The notes: generated by a model from the sequence alone, not told the origin. DNA of 64,000 nt from Colocasia esculenta (GCA_014218235.1 CM024755.1:35856713-35920712); one strand, 5' to 3'. Numbered from the stretch's first letter, positions 1-11,806 are shown. Numbers and translations are program-made.

Positions 1-838
1 TTTCTCGGACATCCCGGCCGTTTTCTGGCTTTATGGGACGTTCCAGTCATTTGGTGACATTTCCCGAGAACTCCTCTCGAGTCCGGCTTCAAGTCACACC
101 CAGGAGAGCGCATGCCACTTCATAGAAGCGACGTGGGTCCCACTCCACCGGATTGGACAAGAGGCGCGAACCGTCAGGCTATCTTTGCCATTTTCCGCGC
201 CGCAAGGACGTATCTGCAATTTTCCGAGCAGCAGAGGTACTTCTGCAATTTTATCCTTCATGGGGACATTTCTGCAATTTTATCCTTCACAGGGATATTT
301 CTACAATTTTGTCCTTCATGGGGACATTTCTGCAATTTCTCAGAAGCAGGGGTATTCCTGCAAATTTCTGGCTGACAGGAGTATATGTGTACTCTTGATG
401 TACACATACACAAACTTTATATCCCCGGGCGCTTTGCTTAATTTCACAGAAGCTTGGGCCCGTGTACGGGGCATATGTGCAATTTCACACACATGCACAA
501 ATCTTCTCCCCAGGGGGCCGTTGTGTAATTTTACACAAACTAGGTCCCGCACTGGGGTCTTCATACGAAAACCAAACATGTCCCCTCCCTCCCAAAGGAG
601 GGGGACTTCTCCTGAGGGTCTGCGCGAGAGAATTCTCGAGCGCCAGACGGCCTCAAGTTTCGCTGGGACGCAAAAGCATCTCGCCAGCGTGGGGGAGGAA
701 AAATCTCTCAAGCGGGGGTCTCCGCGCGAGAGCCTCGCCCCTGGAAGCCCTGGTTTGCAATGGGGGTATGCCCCCCTATTTATAGGATTTTTAGGGGGGC
801 TACCGGCGGGGGTGCGTGGCCCGGCGGGGGTTGGCGGC
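1..838 (-). mobile_element. Truncated LTR, GC-rich-promoter family (family E)
   Basis: The segment is the reverse complement of roughly 10740-11430, which lies in the long plus-strand LTR starting at 10378. Shared landmarks read on the minus strand: a TATA box near 775-786, a stretch rich in short GTAAAATTGCA-like units, and the first bases of the 29-bp minisatellite (1-60). A roughly 29-bp unit around TCCTTCATGGGGACATTTC is repeated at about 230-345. It is cut at 838 by the 3' end of another LTR (TGTTGACACGGG). No coding capacity is recognised; the short open frames follow the repeats. The family assignment rests on direct comparison within this window. Confidence 0.6.
775..786 (-). promoter_or_regulatory. 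LTR TATA box
   Basis: On the minus strand CCTATAAATAGG lies at the same relative place as the TATA boxes at 10757-10766 and 41946-41955. It is the likely transcription start region of the truncated LTR. Confidence 0.5.
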
Positions 839-1938
839 TGTTGACACGGGATTTTTCTTCACTCAATTTTATTCATTCATTTCATTTCATTTTGTTTTGT
901 GGTATGCATTCATTTCACATATTTTGGATTTTGGTATTTGCGGGGCGTGCCAATCTGTCTAGTAGACAGGAGAAAAAGTCCGCGCGATGCGGAGGGAGGG
1001 TTTTGGTGTCTGAGAAACGGATAAGTATTGGTGTCCGAGGAACGAACGGGTATTGGTGTCCGAGGAACGGACGAGTATTGGTGTCCGAGGAACGGACGGG
1101 TATTGGTGTCCGAGGAACGGACGGGTGCGCCAATTTTAATCTGAACTTCTTTGATTCCGTGTCTTTTCATCAACAGGCGATCAGGGTAGCGTGTGCTGGA
1201 CCTCTGCCTCCATCGATCGGAATCGATGTTACATTTACATCGAGTTAAAAGTCCTTGGTATTATCTAATACCAGCTTTAACCCGAATACCATTCATAGCA
1301 AAGATGAGAACATATATATGTAAAGAATTTAGAAAGTCCTAATATGATATTTTTCCCTCTCTTTTATTGAAAATGCATTTTACTCTTTGAAAATGTTCGA
1401 GTTTGTTTCATTTTGAATGGTATGAGATGGTATGGCTGCCTATTTTCTTTGGGTGTGAAATATGATTTTGAAAAAAGAACGGGTATATATTCATGGACCC
1501 GTTTGAGGTCTAAAATGTATGATTTGAACTTTCATTTGGAATGGGTATACACCCGCAGATTATTTCTGGGCTTTATGTGTATTGAGAACTTGGGCAGCAC
1601 TTCCACATGGGCAGAGTTGTTGTGCAAATTTATAGTATGACTTTGATTATAGATTATGAAGTTCCGTGGCATATATATTTTTTGTGGGGCAAAGCCTCTC
1701 TTTGAACAGAGCTTCCCTTCATCTTTTGTTCGCATGGAGATGACCTTGCAGACATATGGATATATTTCTTGTGAGGGTCCTTGTCAAAGCGGAGTTTCTC
1801 CCCGATGAACTATCCACATGGGTACAACTCTTTTGTGAATATATATATATATTTCTGGTAGAATTTCGGCTCGGCCAGTGTTTGTCTTTTCTTTTCTTTT
1901 AGAAATATATTCATATAATCATGATTTTTCATGGGTGT
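839..1938 (-). mobile_element. Truncated LTR, 3' part (family H)
   Basis: Begins with TGTTGACACGGG, the reverse complement of the LTR 3' end seen at 57388-57399. It continues through landmarks shared with 56900-57399: a GGGGCGTGCC motif next to an AGACAG stem, a short-palindrome array (about 1010-1130, GTCCGAGGAACGGAC units) and a conserved block around ATCGATGTTACATTTACATCG (about 1212-1242). The sequence left of 839 is not a primer-binding site, so this is a 3' or solo LTR remnant. It is cut at 1938 by another LTR of the same family. Confidence 0.6.
1010..1130 (-). repeat. Array of GTCCG...CGGAC palindromes
   Basis: Five successive units of about 25 bp, each containing GTCCGAGGAACGGAC, a short inverted repeat with a small loop. 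The equivalent place in other LTR copies carries the same design with different spacer bases (2135-2280, 8155-8205, 57148-57215). Confidence 0.75.
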
Positions 1939-2134
1939 TGTTGACACGGGATGGAAATATGTTGGTGAACCACACGCGGGGTAGCATCGGCGTGGGAACA
2001 CCGACCATTTGATTTTGTTTATTTTATTTCATTTGGTGTAGGTTTATGCATATTCATTTCACATGTTTTGAATTTTGCGGGGCGTGCCAGTTTGTCTAAT
2101 AGACAGAAAAGAATCCGCGCAATGCGGAAGAGAA

Positions 2135-2280
2135 ATATTGGGTGTCCATGAAATGGACAGAGGTGTCCGTGTGACGGACGACTGGGTTGTCCATGAAATG
2201 GACGGGGATGCCCGTGTGACGGACGACTAGGGTTGTCCATGAAATGAACGGGGATGTCCGTGTGACGGACGACTAGGGTG
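2135..2280 (-). repeat. Array of GTCC...GGAC palindromes
   Basis: Alternating GTCCATGAAATGGAC and GTCCGTGTGACGGAC units, each a short inverted repeat. Same position as the arrays at 1010-1130 and 57148-57215. Confidence 0.7.
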
Positions 2281-3479
2281 CGCCGTTTTTTATCTGAACT
2301 CCTTGAGTCCCGTATCTATACTCATCAGATGATTTAGGTAGCATGTGCTGGACCTCTGTCTCCATCGATCGAAATCGATGTTACATTTACATCGAGTTAA
2401 GACTTTTGGTGTTTATTTAACATCAATTTTAACTCGAATACCATTCATAGCAAAAGGGGATGAGAGAGTACACATTTTTTAGAAAATCCTGGTCATGATG
2501 CATCATTTTCTTTTGGTTATTTTCGAAATACTTTGAGCTTTGAGTGTTTCATTTTGAAAAGACTGCCCCTTTGTGGAGCTCGAGATATGACTTTTAAGAA
2601 GGGAACGGGTATATTTCCGTGAACCCATTTGGGGTCTCTCCTTTCCTTTTTTTTTTTGAGAAAGTTGTTGTTTGAAGGTTTTATCTTGGAAAACCTGAAG
2701 ATTATTATTGCAGACGGGTATATACCCGTGCATTTGATTCTGAACTTGGGGAAGATCGTGATTCAAAGTAGCATTTCTGTATTAGAAAAGTTGCTACATT
2801 AATTTTCCTTATGACATGATATTCTTTTACAACATCCTTCTTTTAAATGAAGTCTGAATTGAGGCAGAATTTCATTTCACCTTGTTCATCGTTCCATTCA
2901 TTCATCATTCATTTTTTTACTTGTATGAGTATGATTTTCGGAGAACGTATGCACATATCTCCATGGACGTTCTTGTCAATTTGAAGTTCCTTTCTGGAAA
3001 CTGTCCATACGAACACAGTTCTTGTGAGTATGCATTCATGCTGCTCTTGGGAGTATCTGAGCACAGTTCGGGTCCTATCACAGTTCGGGTCCTGTCACAG
3101 TTCGGGTCCTGTCACAGTTCGGGTCCTGTCATAGTTCGGGTCCTGTCCTCTTTTTCTTTGGATGTGTGTATATTATCACAATTTTCATAAATTTATTTTG
3201 TCAGAGTTTCCGCTTATGCGGAATGCCCTCACGGAGATATATTCATATGAACATGTACTTATATCCATGTGTCCCCGGAGAACCTTTATCCGGAGGGATT
3301 TTGCCCTTAAAAAAGGTATGTGTGTATAATCATAAATTTGCAGTTTACGCATATTTTCTCACCGGTATTCCCTTTTGAGTGGAATGTCCGGTAAAAGGTA
3401 CCATCTGCATATGCAGAATCCCCTTTTAAGAGGTATATGCATATAATTGCGAATTTTATGATTATATAAACATGCCCGT

Positions 3480-3960
3480 GGGCGGAGACTGCATTTGGGC
3501 AGAGTTTCCTCTTGGAAACACATGTATATGAATACAAAGTTTGTGATTATATTGATATGTTGTTAGAGGGAAAACTCTGACATAGGCAGGGCTTCCTTCC
3601 AAGAAACATATGTGTATAGGCACAAATTTGAGTTTTATAGGTATGTTCTTAGACGGAATCTCCACTCGGGCAGAGTTCCTTCTAGGAAACATGCATATAA
3701 AAATACCAATTTGTGAATATACAAACATGTTCTTGGGCAGAATCTTCCCTTGGGCAGAATCTCCTCTAAGAAACATATAAATATAAACACAGATTTGAAA
3801 TTTATAGATATGTTCTTAGGTTGAATCTCTGCTTGGGCAGAGTTTCCTCTAAGAAACACATATATAAAAAGACGAATCTGTGAATATATGAATATGTTCT
3901 CGAGTAGAATCTCCATTTGGGCAGAGTCTCCTCTAAGAAACATATGCATATAGCACAAAC
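3480..3960 (-). repeat. GGGCAGAGT tandem repeats of the LTR
   Basis: Units of roughly 85-170 bp, each with GGGCAGAGTTTCCTCTAAGAAACAT-like text followed by an AT-rich stretch. The same repeats occur at 5640-6590, 9290-9560 and, on the plus strand, 55770-56095. Open frames on both strands here are repeat artefacts. Confidence 0.7.
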
Positions 3961-4316
3961 ACACCATCCCGGAGAGTTTAAAACTCGATGGGAGGTGGCA
4001 TAAATAACAAAGGTATCTAAAATACCATATGTCCGTAATGGACGGTATTTAGAACCTATAGCCCGTGAGGGCCAGTGCCGCTATTGCGGACTTTAGCCGA
4101 TGAAGTTTGCCGATGCCGTACCTTAGCTCACAAGGAAATGAGATTGAGAATGGATTTGAAAATTTCTATTTCCTTCAACTTTGAAAGAGGAGGGCTAAAG
4201 AGCCGGGGGCCTTTTACATGGAGAATGGGGGGATCCGGGAGAATGGAAGCCGAGAGCCAGAGGGACCGGAGGAGAGGACCGGAGGAGAGGACCCTTTTCC
4301 ATGGGGAATGGGGTGC

Positions 4317-4325
4317 CTTTTATAG
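4317..4325 (-). promoter_or_regulatory. LTR TATA box
   Basis: CCTATAAAA on the minus strand, immediately downstream (minus strand) of the CCGATGG palindrome chain, as in the LTR at 54878. Confidence 0.5.
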
Positions 4326-4369
4326 GGGAAGGCACCCCTTACATTGCATGGGTGGGGGGTTTAAACCGA

Positions 4370-4972
4370 TGGGAGTTCCATCGGTTAGAGGGAAAATTCC
4401 CTCTAACCGATGAGACTCTCATCGGTTAAAGAAGAAAAAAACTCCTCTAACCGATGAGACTCCCATCGGTTAGAGGGTTAAAGGCCTTCTAACCGATGGG
4501 GGTACCATCGGTTAGGGCTTTTCCTTTTTTCATTTTCTGTTTTTCTATTTTTTTTGTTTTTTCTGTTTCTCTGTCTTTCTGTCTTTTTTTTCTGTTTTCT
4601 GTTTTTTTTTGTTTTATGTTTTTTTTTTTTGAAAGGGGAACCCCTCAACCGATGGGGGTTCCATCGGTTTAGGGGGAATCCCCCCTAACCGATGGAACCT
4701 CCATCGGTTAGAGGGGAAAACCCCCCTAACCGATGGAGGTTCCATCGGTTTTGGGGGGAATCCCCCTAGCCGATGGAACATCCATCGGTTTAGGGGAGAA
4801 CTCCCCTAAACCGATGGAGCTTCCATCGGTTAGAGGGGAATTCCCCTCTAACCGATGGAAGTACCATCGGTTGGAGGGGATTCCCCTTCCAACTGATGGA
4901 GCTTCCATCGGTTAAGGGGGAAAACCCCCCTTAACCGATGGAGCTACCGATGGTATTCACATCGGTTTAGGG
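4370..4972. repeat. Chain of CCGATGG palindromes
   Basis: About twelve copies of AACCGATGG-N5-CCATCGGTT separated by spacers (for example TTAGAGGG...CCCTCTAA) that are themselves self-complementary, so the stretch can fold as consecutive hairpins. A T-rich tract (about 4518-4632) interrupts the chain. It lies directly upstream of the LTR TATA box. Confidence 0.85.
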
Positions 4973-4977
4973 GAGGG

Positions 4978-5588
4978 GCTAAAAAAATCTATAAATAGAC
5001 CACCCTCCCCTTCATTTGAAGGGGTCTTGCCCTTTGGAGAAGCCCGTGCCATTCCGTCGTGCCATTCCGTACATTTTGTCGGAAGTTCTGCCGTCTCGGA
5101 CGGAGAATCAATTGCAAGTCTTTGGAGCCTTCGTGGCGGACTTGTTCTTGTACTTATCTTGGTCTTGTAGACCTCGTAATGCCGGAATTCTTCCGTGCCG
5201 TATTTTTATCCGGAGATTTATTCTCCTCGGCATCTCCCATTTGCTTGGGATGCTTGACAATACTTGAGAGCTTGAATGCTCGGATCAAGTTATGACTTTA
5301 AGTAACCTTGGGGTCACCCTAATCATAACTGTTTTGACCTCTTAATCAAGCCGTTAAACCGGTTAGGTGGGATTTTAACCGGTTAGGTGGGGTCAACATT
5401 TTACCGGTAGTTGCCAACTCCCGGTTAAGTAGTCACCTTCTTTTCACAGGCTAGCTAACTGAGTAGTTGCCCACAGGTGAATGCCACCTACTTGACTTGT
5501 CGGACCACTATATAAGGGAGCATTGGTGCTTCCCTTAACAAGCATCCAACACATCCATCACATTCATATTTGCTCTCTTTTTTTTTGG
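4978..5588 (+). other. Unassigned segment with two TATA-like boxes
   Basis: Joins two minus-strand LTRs. It contains TATAAATAG near 4991 and ACTATATAAGGG near 5508 on the plus strand, each followed by text like the leader of an LTR. The first has a run similar to 55425-55475 (CATTTGAAGGGG...CTTTGGAGAA). It may be a promoter-bearing LTR fragment in opposite orientation. No coding sequence is supported. Confidence 0.35.
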
Positions 5589-6996
5589 TTCCAACAGGTG
5601 TATGCATATATTTTCTGCAGAACATCCGCTTAGGTAGAACCCCCTTTATTGCATACAAATGTGGAGTTGTAGACATCTGAGTCTGTTTTCGGGCAGAACC
5701 TCCGCTTAGACAAAATGTCCTCAAGAAATGTATGCATATGAAATGGTGTTTATATGAGTATGTTTTAGAGAGAGTCTCTACTTAGGCAGGATTCTTCCCG
5801 CAGAATATATGTGCATAGCCATGAATTTGTAATTTTATGAATATCTTCTCGAGCGGTATCTCCATTTAGGCGGAGTTTCCATCACGAAAGGTATCTCTAT
5901 AGAAACAGAGTCTCCTTCGAGAAATATACACATATGAATCCAAATTTATGGTTGTACAAAAGTGTTCTTGGGCAGAATTCCCGCTTAGGCAGAGTTTCCC
6001 CTAGGAAACATATGCACATAAGCACGGATTCGTAATTATATGAATATGTTCTTGAATAGAGATTCTATTCAAATGGAAGTTCTGCTAAGGAACATATATG
6101 TATAGGCGCAAAATTGCCATTTTTATGGATATATTCCCGAGCTATAACCCCGCTTGGGCGGGAGCTCCCCAGAGTTTGTTCTGGGAAAGGGGGTTTCAGC
6201 TCGGGCAGAGTTTCCTTTAGGGAACATATACATATGAATGCAAATTTGCGAATATACGGGTATGTTCTTGGGCAGAATCTCCGCTTGGGCAGAGTCTCCT
6301 CTAAGAAACATATGCATATAAATACGAGTCTGTGGTTACATGGACATGTTTCTTCAGAAGGAACCTTGTCATGGGCAGAGTTTCCTCCCGAGAAAGCATA
6401 TATGTATAAGTGCAAATTTGAGGTTTATGGATATGTCCTTAGTCGGAATCTCCACTTGGACAGAGTTTCCCCTAGGAAACATATACATAAAAACACAAAT
6501 TTGCGAATATACGAATATGTTCTCGGGTAGAATCTCCACTTGGGCAGAGTCTCCCCTAAGAAACACATACATATAAACACAAACACACCATCCCAAAGAC
6601 TTAGCACTCGATGGGAGGTGGCACATATGCGTCTGGATGCGTAGCATTCAGAGCATGAATTACAAAGGTATTTAAATACCATATGTCCATGTATGGATGG
6701 TATTTAAACCCTATAGCCCATGGGGGCCGATGCCGTTATTACGGACTTAAGAAGAGAGAATTGCCGATGCCGTATGGAGACGATCTCTCGATTTCTCACT
6801 CTGCTCCGAGTAGGGAAGGGAGTTTGATACCTTCACACACAAGAGAGGAGGTTGAGGAAGAGATGGGGAATTTGGAAATTTGGGAACTTTTCTATTTTTG
6901 AGTATTTTCATAAAACAGTGGGACAACACTTTGCTAAGGGGAGAGGGCTGTAGCTCCCTTGGGGCTGACCCCCTTGAATGAGGGGATTGGGGGGGC

Positions 6997-7006
6997 TTTT
7001 ATAGGG
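6997..7006 (-). promoter_or_regulatory. LTR TATA box
   Basis: CCTATAAAAG on the minus strand next to the palindrome chain at 7045-7497. Confidence 0.5.
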
Positions 7007-7044
7007 GAAGGCCCCCCCTTACATGTGTGGGAGTGGGGGCTCAC

Positions 7045-7497
7045 TTTAACCGATGGGACTCCCATCGGTTAGAGGGAAAATTCCCTTTAACCGATGGGGG
7101 TACCATCGGTTAGAGGAAAAAAAACCCCTCAACCGATGGTAGTCCCATCGGTTAGGGGGAAAAATCCCCTTAACCGATGGTAGTCCTATTGGTTGGGGGT
7201 TTTAAAAGGGGAATCCCCCTTAACCGATGGTACTTCCATCGGTTGAAGGGGAATTTCCCCTCAACCGATGGTACTTCCATCGGTTGAAGGGAAAAATCCC
7301 CTTAACCGATGGTAGTCCCATCGGTTAGGGGATTTAAAGGGGAGGTCCCCTTTAACCGATGGTACTCCCATCGGTTAAAGGGGAATTTCCCCTCAACCGA
7401 TGGTACTACCATTTATCCCTCCAACCGATGGTGCTTCCATCGGTTGGGGGAAATAATCCCCTTAACCGATGGTAGCCCCATCGGTTAAGGGGATTTA
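7045..7497. repeat. Chain of CCGATGG palindromes
   Basis: About eleven copies of AACCGATGG-N5-CCATCGGTT, a few with one arm changed (for example CCTATTGGTT). Spacers of G runs facing C runs are also complementary. Same arrangement as 4370-4972 and 54955-55375. Confidence 0.85.
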
Positions 7498-7554
7498 AGG
7501 GAGGAGGGGATTTCTGGGAATGGGGAATTGGCACAAAAAAATTTTGTGTCCACA

Positions 7555-7981
7555 GTGGCACGAGCGTCGAGGCGGAGCGACCGACGGGGGTACGCGCACG
7601 AAGGAATCGAACTGGCGGGGGTACCCGCCAGTCAGGCCCCTGACCGGCGGGGGTCGGACTAGCACCCCCCCCCCCTACTGGCGGGGGCCGAACTGGCGCC
7701 CTCCCTGCCTGGCGGGGGGGCGAACCGGCGCCCCTCCCTGCCTGGCGAGGGGCGAACCGGCGCCCCCCTGCCTGGCGGGGGGGTGCCCAGCCTGACCCGG
7801 TGGAGGTGGGCCCCCGCCCAGACCGAAGGGGGTGCGCCCCCCGCGCGGACCGGCGGGGGTGCGCCCCCGTGCGAACCGGCGGGGGTGCGCCCCCCGCGCG
7901 GACCAGCGGGGGTGCACCCCTGCGCGGACCGGCGGGGGTGCGCGCCCCGCGTGGACCGGCGGGGGTGCGCCCCTGCGCGGA
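7555..7981. repeat. GC-rich minisatellite
   Basis: Repeats of roughly 25-28 bp built on GGCGGGGGTGCGCCCC and GGCGCCC. It resembles the GC-rich part of the family E promoter (10434-10560), so it is probably a remnant of such an LTR into which neighbouring LTRs inserted. Long open frames on both strands are due to composition and period. Confidence 0.55.
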
Positions 7982-9590
7982 TGTTGACACGGGGAATTTT
8001 TCATCGCTCGATTTTATTCGTTCGATTTCATTTTATTTTATTTGGTTCATGTATTCATTCATTTCATATGTTGTGGATTCTTTTGTATTTGCGGGGCGTG
8101 CCAGCCTGTCTAGCAGACAGAAGAAAGAGTCCGCACAATGCGGAGGAAGAATTTTGATGTCCGTGAAGCGGACGGGTGTGGTGTCCGTGAAACGGACGGG
8201 TGCGACGTTTTTAATGTGAACTCCTTGAGTCCCATGTCTATTCTCATCAAGCAATTAGGGTAGCATGTGCTGGACCTCTGTCTCCATCGACCGGAATCGA
8301 TGTTACATTTACATCGAGTTAAAACTCTTAGTATTATTTAACACCAATTTTAACCCGAATACCATTCATAGTAAAGGACGAGAAAAATATGCATACTTTT
8401 TTTAGAAAATCCTGATCATGACATATTTTTCCTTTCTTTTGATTATTTTGAAGTGTTTTTGCTTTGAGTATTTCATTTTTTTTGAAATGACTGCCTTTTT
8501 GGAGTCCAAAATACGATTTTGAGAGGAGAACGGGTATATACCCGTGGACCTATTTGATGTCTTTCTTCTTTTTGCAAAGAGGTTGATTAGAAATTTTTAT
8601 TTGGGAAAACATGAGGATTGTTATTGTGAACGGGTATAGACCCGTGGATTTTGATTCTGAACTTGGGGATATTATGACCCAGAGTAACACTTCCGTATTA
8701 GAAAGATTCCTGTGTCAATTTCTATATGAGGTTCTTTTACAGTGCCCCCTTTTTTGAGCAAAGTCCGAATTTGAGGTAGAGTTTCTTTTCCCCTCATTTC
8801 TCGCTCGTACGGGTATAATTTCCGGAGAACATATGAATGTATCTCCATGAAGGTTCTTGTCAGATTGTGATTCCTGTCCGAAGTCCATTCCCACGGGCAT
8901 GATTCTCATGGAGGTGCATACGTGCCCCCATTTGGAGTACCTGAGCACAGTTCTTATCTTATTCCTTTTTATTTGGATGTATGTATGTCATCACAGTCCT
9001 TCTGAATGCATGAATATGTCCTGGAGAGCCTCTGTTTAGGCAGGATGTCCTCATAGAGTTATATTCATATGGGCGTATATTTATATCCATGTATTCTCGG
9101 GAGAAACTTTGCCCAGAGGGATTTTGCCTCAAGAAGGTACATGTGTATAAACACAAATTTGCACTTTGTAAATATATTCTCAAACGATATCTCTATTTGA
9201 GCAGAGTATCTGGTAGAAAGGTGCCCCCGTATGAACGGAATCCCTTTTGAGAAACATATACACAATAAGGCATATTTATGATTATATAGATATGTTCTCG
9301 GGCGGAGTCTCTATTTGGGCAGAGGTTCCACTAAGAAACACATTTATATAAGCATGAAGTTTGTGATTATACGGATATGAACTTAGAGGGAATTTTTGTC
9401 CGGGCGGGATTCCCCCTAAGAGACATACGCGTATAGGCACAAATTTATGATTCTATGGATATATTCTTAGGAGAGTCTCCACTTGGGCAGAGTTTCCCCT
9501 AAGGAACATATAGGCAGAACCTCCGCTTGGGCAGAGTTTCCTCTAAGAAACATATACATATAACACGAGTTTGTATTTATATGCATCAGA
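7982..9590 (-). mobile_element. Truncated LTR, 3' part (family H)
   Basis: Starts with TGTTGACACGGG at 7982. It contains the AGACAG stem, GTCC palindromes (8155-8205), the ATCGATGTTACATTTACATCG-like block (about 8291-8320) and GGGCAGA repeats (9290-9560). It stops at about 9590, where the internal region of the next element begins. Confidence 0.6.
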
Positions 9591-10377
9591 TCTTGAAGAA
9601 TGCCAGAAATGCAAAATTCAAGAGCAAGGTGCCAAACGAAATCCCGAGAAAAGCCAAGAAGGCAAGTCTCGAGAGCAAAGGCAAAGAGCAAAGTCAAAAA
9701 GATAAGCCTCTTCGACCAAATGATAAGCCACTGAGCGAAGCCAAAAAGCAAGGCTCAACAACCGGGCTCCGGCCCAACCTTGAGCAGAGTCAAGAAGACG
9801 AGTCTCAGAAAAAAGCTCAAATCAGGCCGTTGAGCAAAGTCTTGAAAACAAGTCTTACCGGTCAAATCTCCAACCAAATCAAATTCTCGAGCAAAGCCAA
9901 AAGGGCAAGTGTTGGAAGAAGGATGTTGAAATCATATTCCTGAGTAAAGTCAAAAAGACAAGACTCAGATGAAGAAAGCCAAAGTCAACTCCGAACAAAG
10001 CCATGGAGCGGCTATTCAATGAAACTCACCGAAGAGTTGACCTGATGAAGCGGGTCCATGTTACTTCTCTGAAGTGATGTGCACTCTCCTAGGTCCTCTC
10101 GTGGGAACTCTTGAGTTGAAAAAAAATCTGAAAAATATGCAAACAATGGGAGCGAATGCCTCAGCGCGAGAAACATAACAGGTTTGATCGCCGGCCAAAG
10201 CGGCAGCAACAAATCGCTGTCCAAATTACTGGCGACGCTGCACAAATGCCGAAGCGCATTGCTGTAGTTTTCAATCCAACTCCCCACCAAGTCATTGAGA
10301 CCAGGGGTACAGTTTGAAAATCGCCACGGGACGTATGCCTTCGTCATCGACTGCGCCACACATCCCGTGGGGGCATT
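9591..10377 (+). mobile_element. 3' internal region of an LTR retrotransposon
   Basis: Non-coding sequence upstream of the LTR that starts at 10378. The first 400 bases are an AG-rich imperfect repeat (9640-9990, AGCAAAGCCAAAAAGGCAAG-like units). No pol-like frame is recognised. A purine-rich tract abuts the LTR. Confidence 0.4.
10366..10377 (+). other. Polypurine tract
   Basis: GTGGGGGCATT immediately precedes TGTTGACACC at 10378, the usual arrangement of a plus-strand primer and the start of a 3' LTR. Confidence 0.45.
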
Positions 10378-10433
10378 TGTTGACACCAAAAATAATATCC
10401 AAAAAAAAAAAAGAAAAAAAAGAAAGAAGAAGA

Positions 10434-10560
10434 AAACCCCCGCCAGGCCAGGCGCGGGGGTCACCCGCGCCAGGCCAGGCGCGGGGGTCACCCGCGCCAG
10501 GCCAGGCGCAGGTGGTCCCCCGCGTCTGGTCTGGCGCGGGTGCCAGCCACCCACGCCAGG
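10434..10560 (+). repeat. GC-rich tandem repeats upstream of the LTR TATA box
   Basis: About four units of 26-27 bp around CGCCAGGCCAGGCGCGGGGGT, self-complementary in part (GCCAGGCCAGGC). Similar GC-rich text precedes the TATA boxes near 780 and 41947. Confidence 0.7.
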
Positions 10561-10756
10561 CCACCCGCACGGGGCCCGCCTGCGTGCTGGTCCGGCGGCC
10601 CTTGCTGGTTCGGCACCACTGGCCAGTGCGCGGGGCCCGCTGGTCTGGCGCCCCTAGTGGTCTGGCGTCCCTAGCCAGTTCCACCTCCGCCAAACCGCGC
10701 GCCTCGGGTTCCACCCACGCTGGACCGTCCACCTCCGCCGGACCACTCCCAAACCC

Positions 10757-10766
10757 CTATAAATAC
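10757..10766 (+). promoter_or_regulatory. LTR TATA box
   Basis: CTATAAATAC; the following GGGGTAGGGGCCATGAAG is repeated almost exactly after the TATA box at 41946-41955, showing a shared LTR promoter. Confidence 0.55.
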
Positions 10767-11806
10767 GGGGTAGGGGCCATGAAGAAAGCAGCATTCTCCG
10801 CACTGAGAAAACCCTCTCACGCATATCGCCCGGAGGAGCGAGCCCAGGGAGCTCCCGCTCTCTCCTGCTCTGGCGAAACTTGGGGCGGATTCTCTTAGGG
10901 CGGGGGCATGTTTGAGAGGTTTTTCTTGTAGTTTTTTGTCTGAATCAGGTCTTGGATTAGCTAGCCAGTTACCGTGATCCAAGTGTGCGGGACCCAGTTT
11001 GTGTAAAATTACACAAAGGCCCCTAGGGAGAAGGAATTTTGTGCATGTGTAAAATTGTACATATGCCCCGTGCACGAGTCCAAGTTTATGTAAAATTGCA
11101 CGGAAGTCCCCGATTTGTGGGAAATGTCATAAAGGCCTTCGAGAAGAGCAAAAAATTGTAGAAATATCCCCGCGAAGGATAAAATTGCAGAAATATCCCC
11201 ATGAAGGATAAAATTGCAGAAGTACCCCTGCTGCCTGGAAAATTACGGATACGTCCTTGCGGCGTGGAAAATGGCAAAGATAACTTGACGGGTCGCGCCT
11301 TTTGTCCAACCCAGTGGAGCGGGACCCACGTCACTTTTATGAAGTGGCGTGCGCTCTCCTGGGTGTGACTTGAAGCCGGACTTAAGGGGAGTTCTTGGGA
11401 AATGTCACCAAATGATAGGAATGTCCCATAAAGCCAGAAAACGGCTGAGATGCCCAAGAAAGCCAGGAAATGACAGGGATGTCCCATAAAGCCAGAAAAC
11501 GGCCGGGATGTCCCGGAAAGTTAGAAAATGGCAGAGACATCCCAGGAAGCCAGAAATTGGCAGGAAATCAGGAATGTCCCGGAAAGCTAGAAAATGGCAA
11601 AGACGTCCAGGAAGCCAGAAAATGGTAGGAATGTCTCGGAAAGCCAAAAAATGGCAGAGACGTCCCAGGAAGCCGGAAAATGGCAGGATTGTCCGGGAAA
11701 GCTAGGAAATGGCAGAGACGTCCCAGGAAGCCAAAAAATGGCAGGAATGTTCCGAAAAGTCAGAAAATGGCAGAGATGTCCCAGAAAGCCAGAAAATAGC
11801 AGGGAT

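Larger units (their letters stand above)
1939..4977 (-). mobile_element. Nearly complete LTR, family H
   Basis: Starts with TGTTGACACGGG (LTR 3' end on the minus strand). Right to left on the minus strand it carries the same blocks as the LTR at 54878-57399: CCGATGG palindrome chain (4370-4972), TATA box (4317-4325), a conserved stretch around 3965-4120, GGGCAGA repeats (3480-3960), and the palindrome array (2135-2280). Homology to the reference LTR ends at about 4977, just short of its TGTTGACAT start, so the 5' terminus is missing. No coding region belongs to it. Confidence 0.65.
5589..7554 (-). mobile_element. Partial LTR, family H
   Basis: Minus-strand LTR that has the 5' end (TGTGGACA, a one-base variant of TGTTGACA, at 7547-7554), the palindrome chain (7045-7497), TATA box (6997-7006), the block around 6595-6780 and GGGCAGA repeats (5640-6590). 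It lacks the 3' portion with the GTCC palindromes, so it is truncated at about 5589. Confidence 0.6.

Noticed and set aside
4726..4915. Overlapping open frames on both strands with SIG/PSV repeats
   Set aside because: Direct product of the CCGATGG palindromes, which read alike on both strands.
4370..4972. CRISPR-like regular spacing of a short repeat
   Set aside because: Repeats are palindromes with five-base loops and self-complementary spacers, in a plant LTR, with no unique spacers and no cas genes.
7406..8004. Pro/Ala/Gly-rich open frames on both strands
   Set aside because: GC-rich minisatellite without splice or domain evidence.
10012..10554. 180-codon minus-strand frame near the LTR start
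   Set aside because: Crosses the PPT and LTR border of the plus-strand element and ends in repeat-derived residues; no recognised domain.
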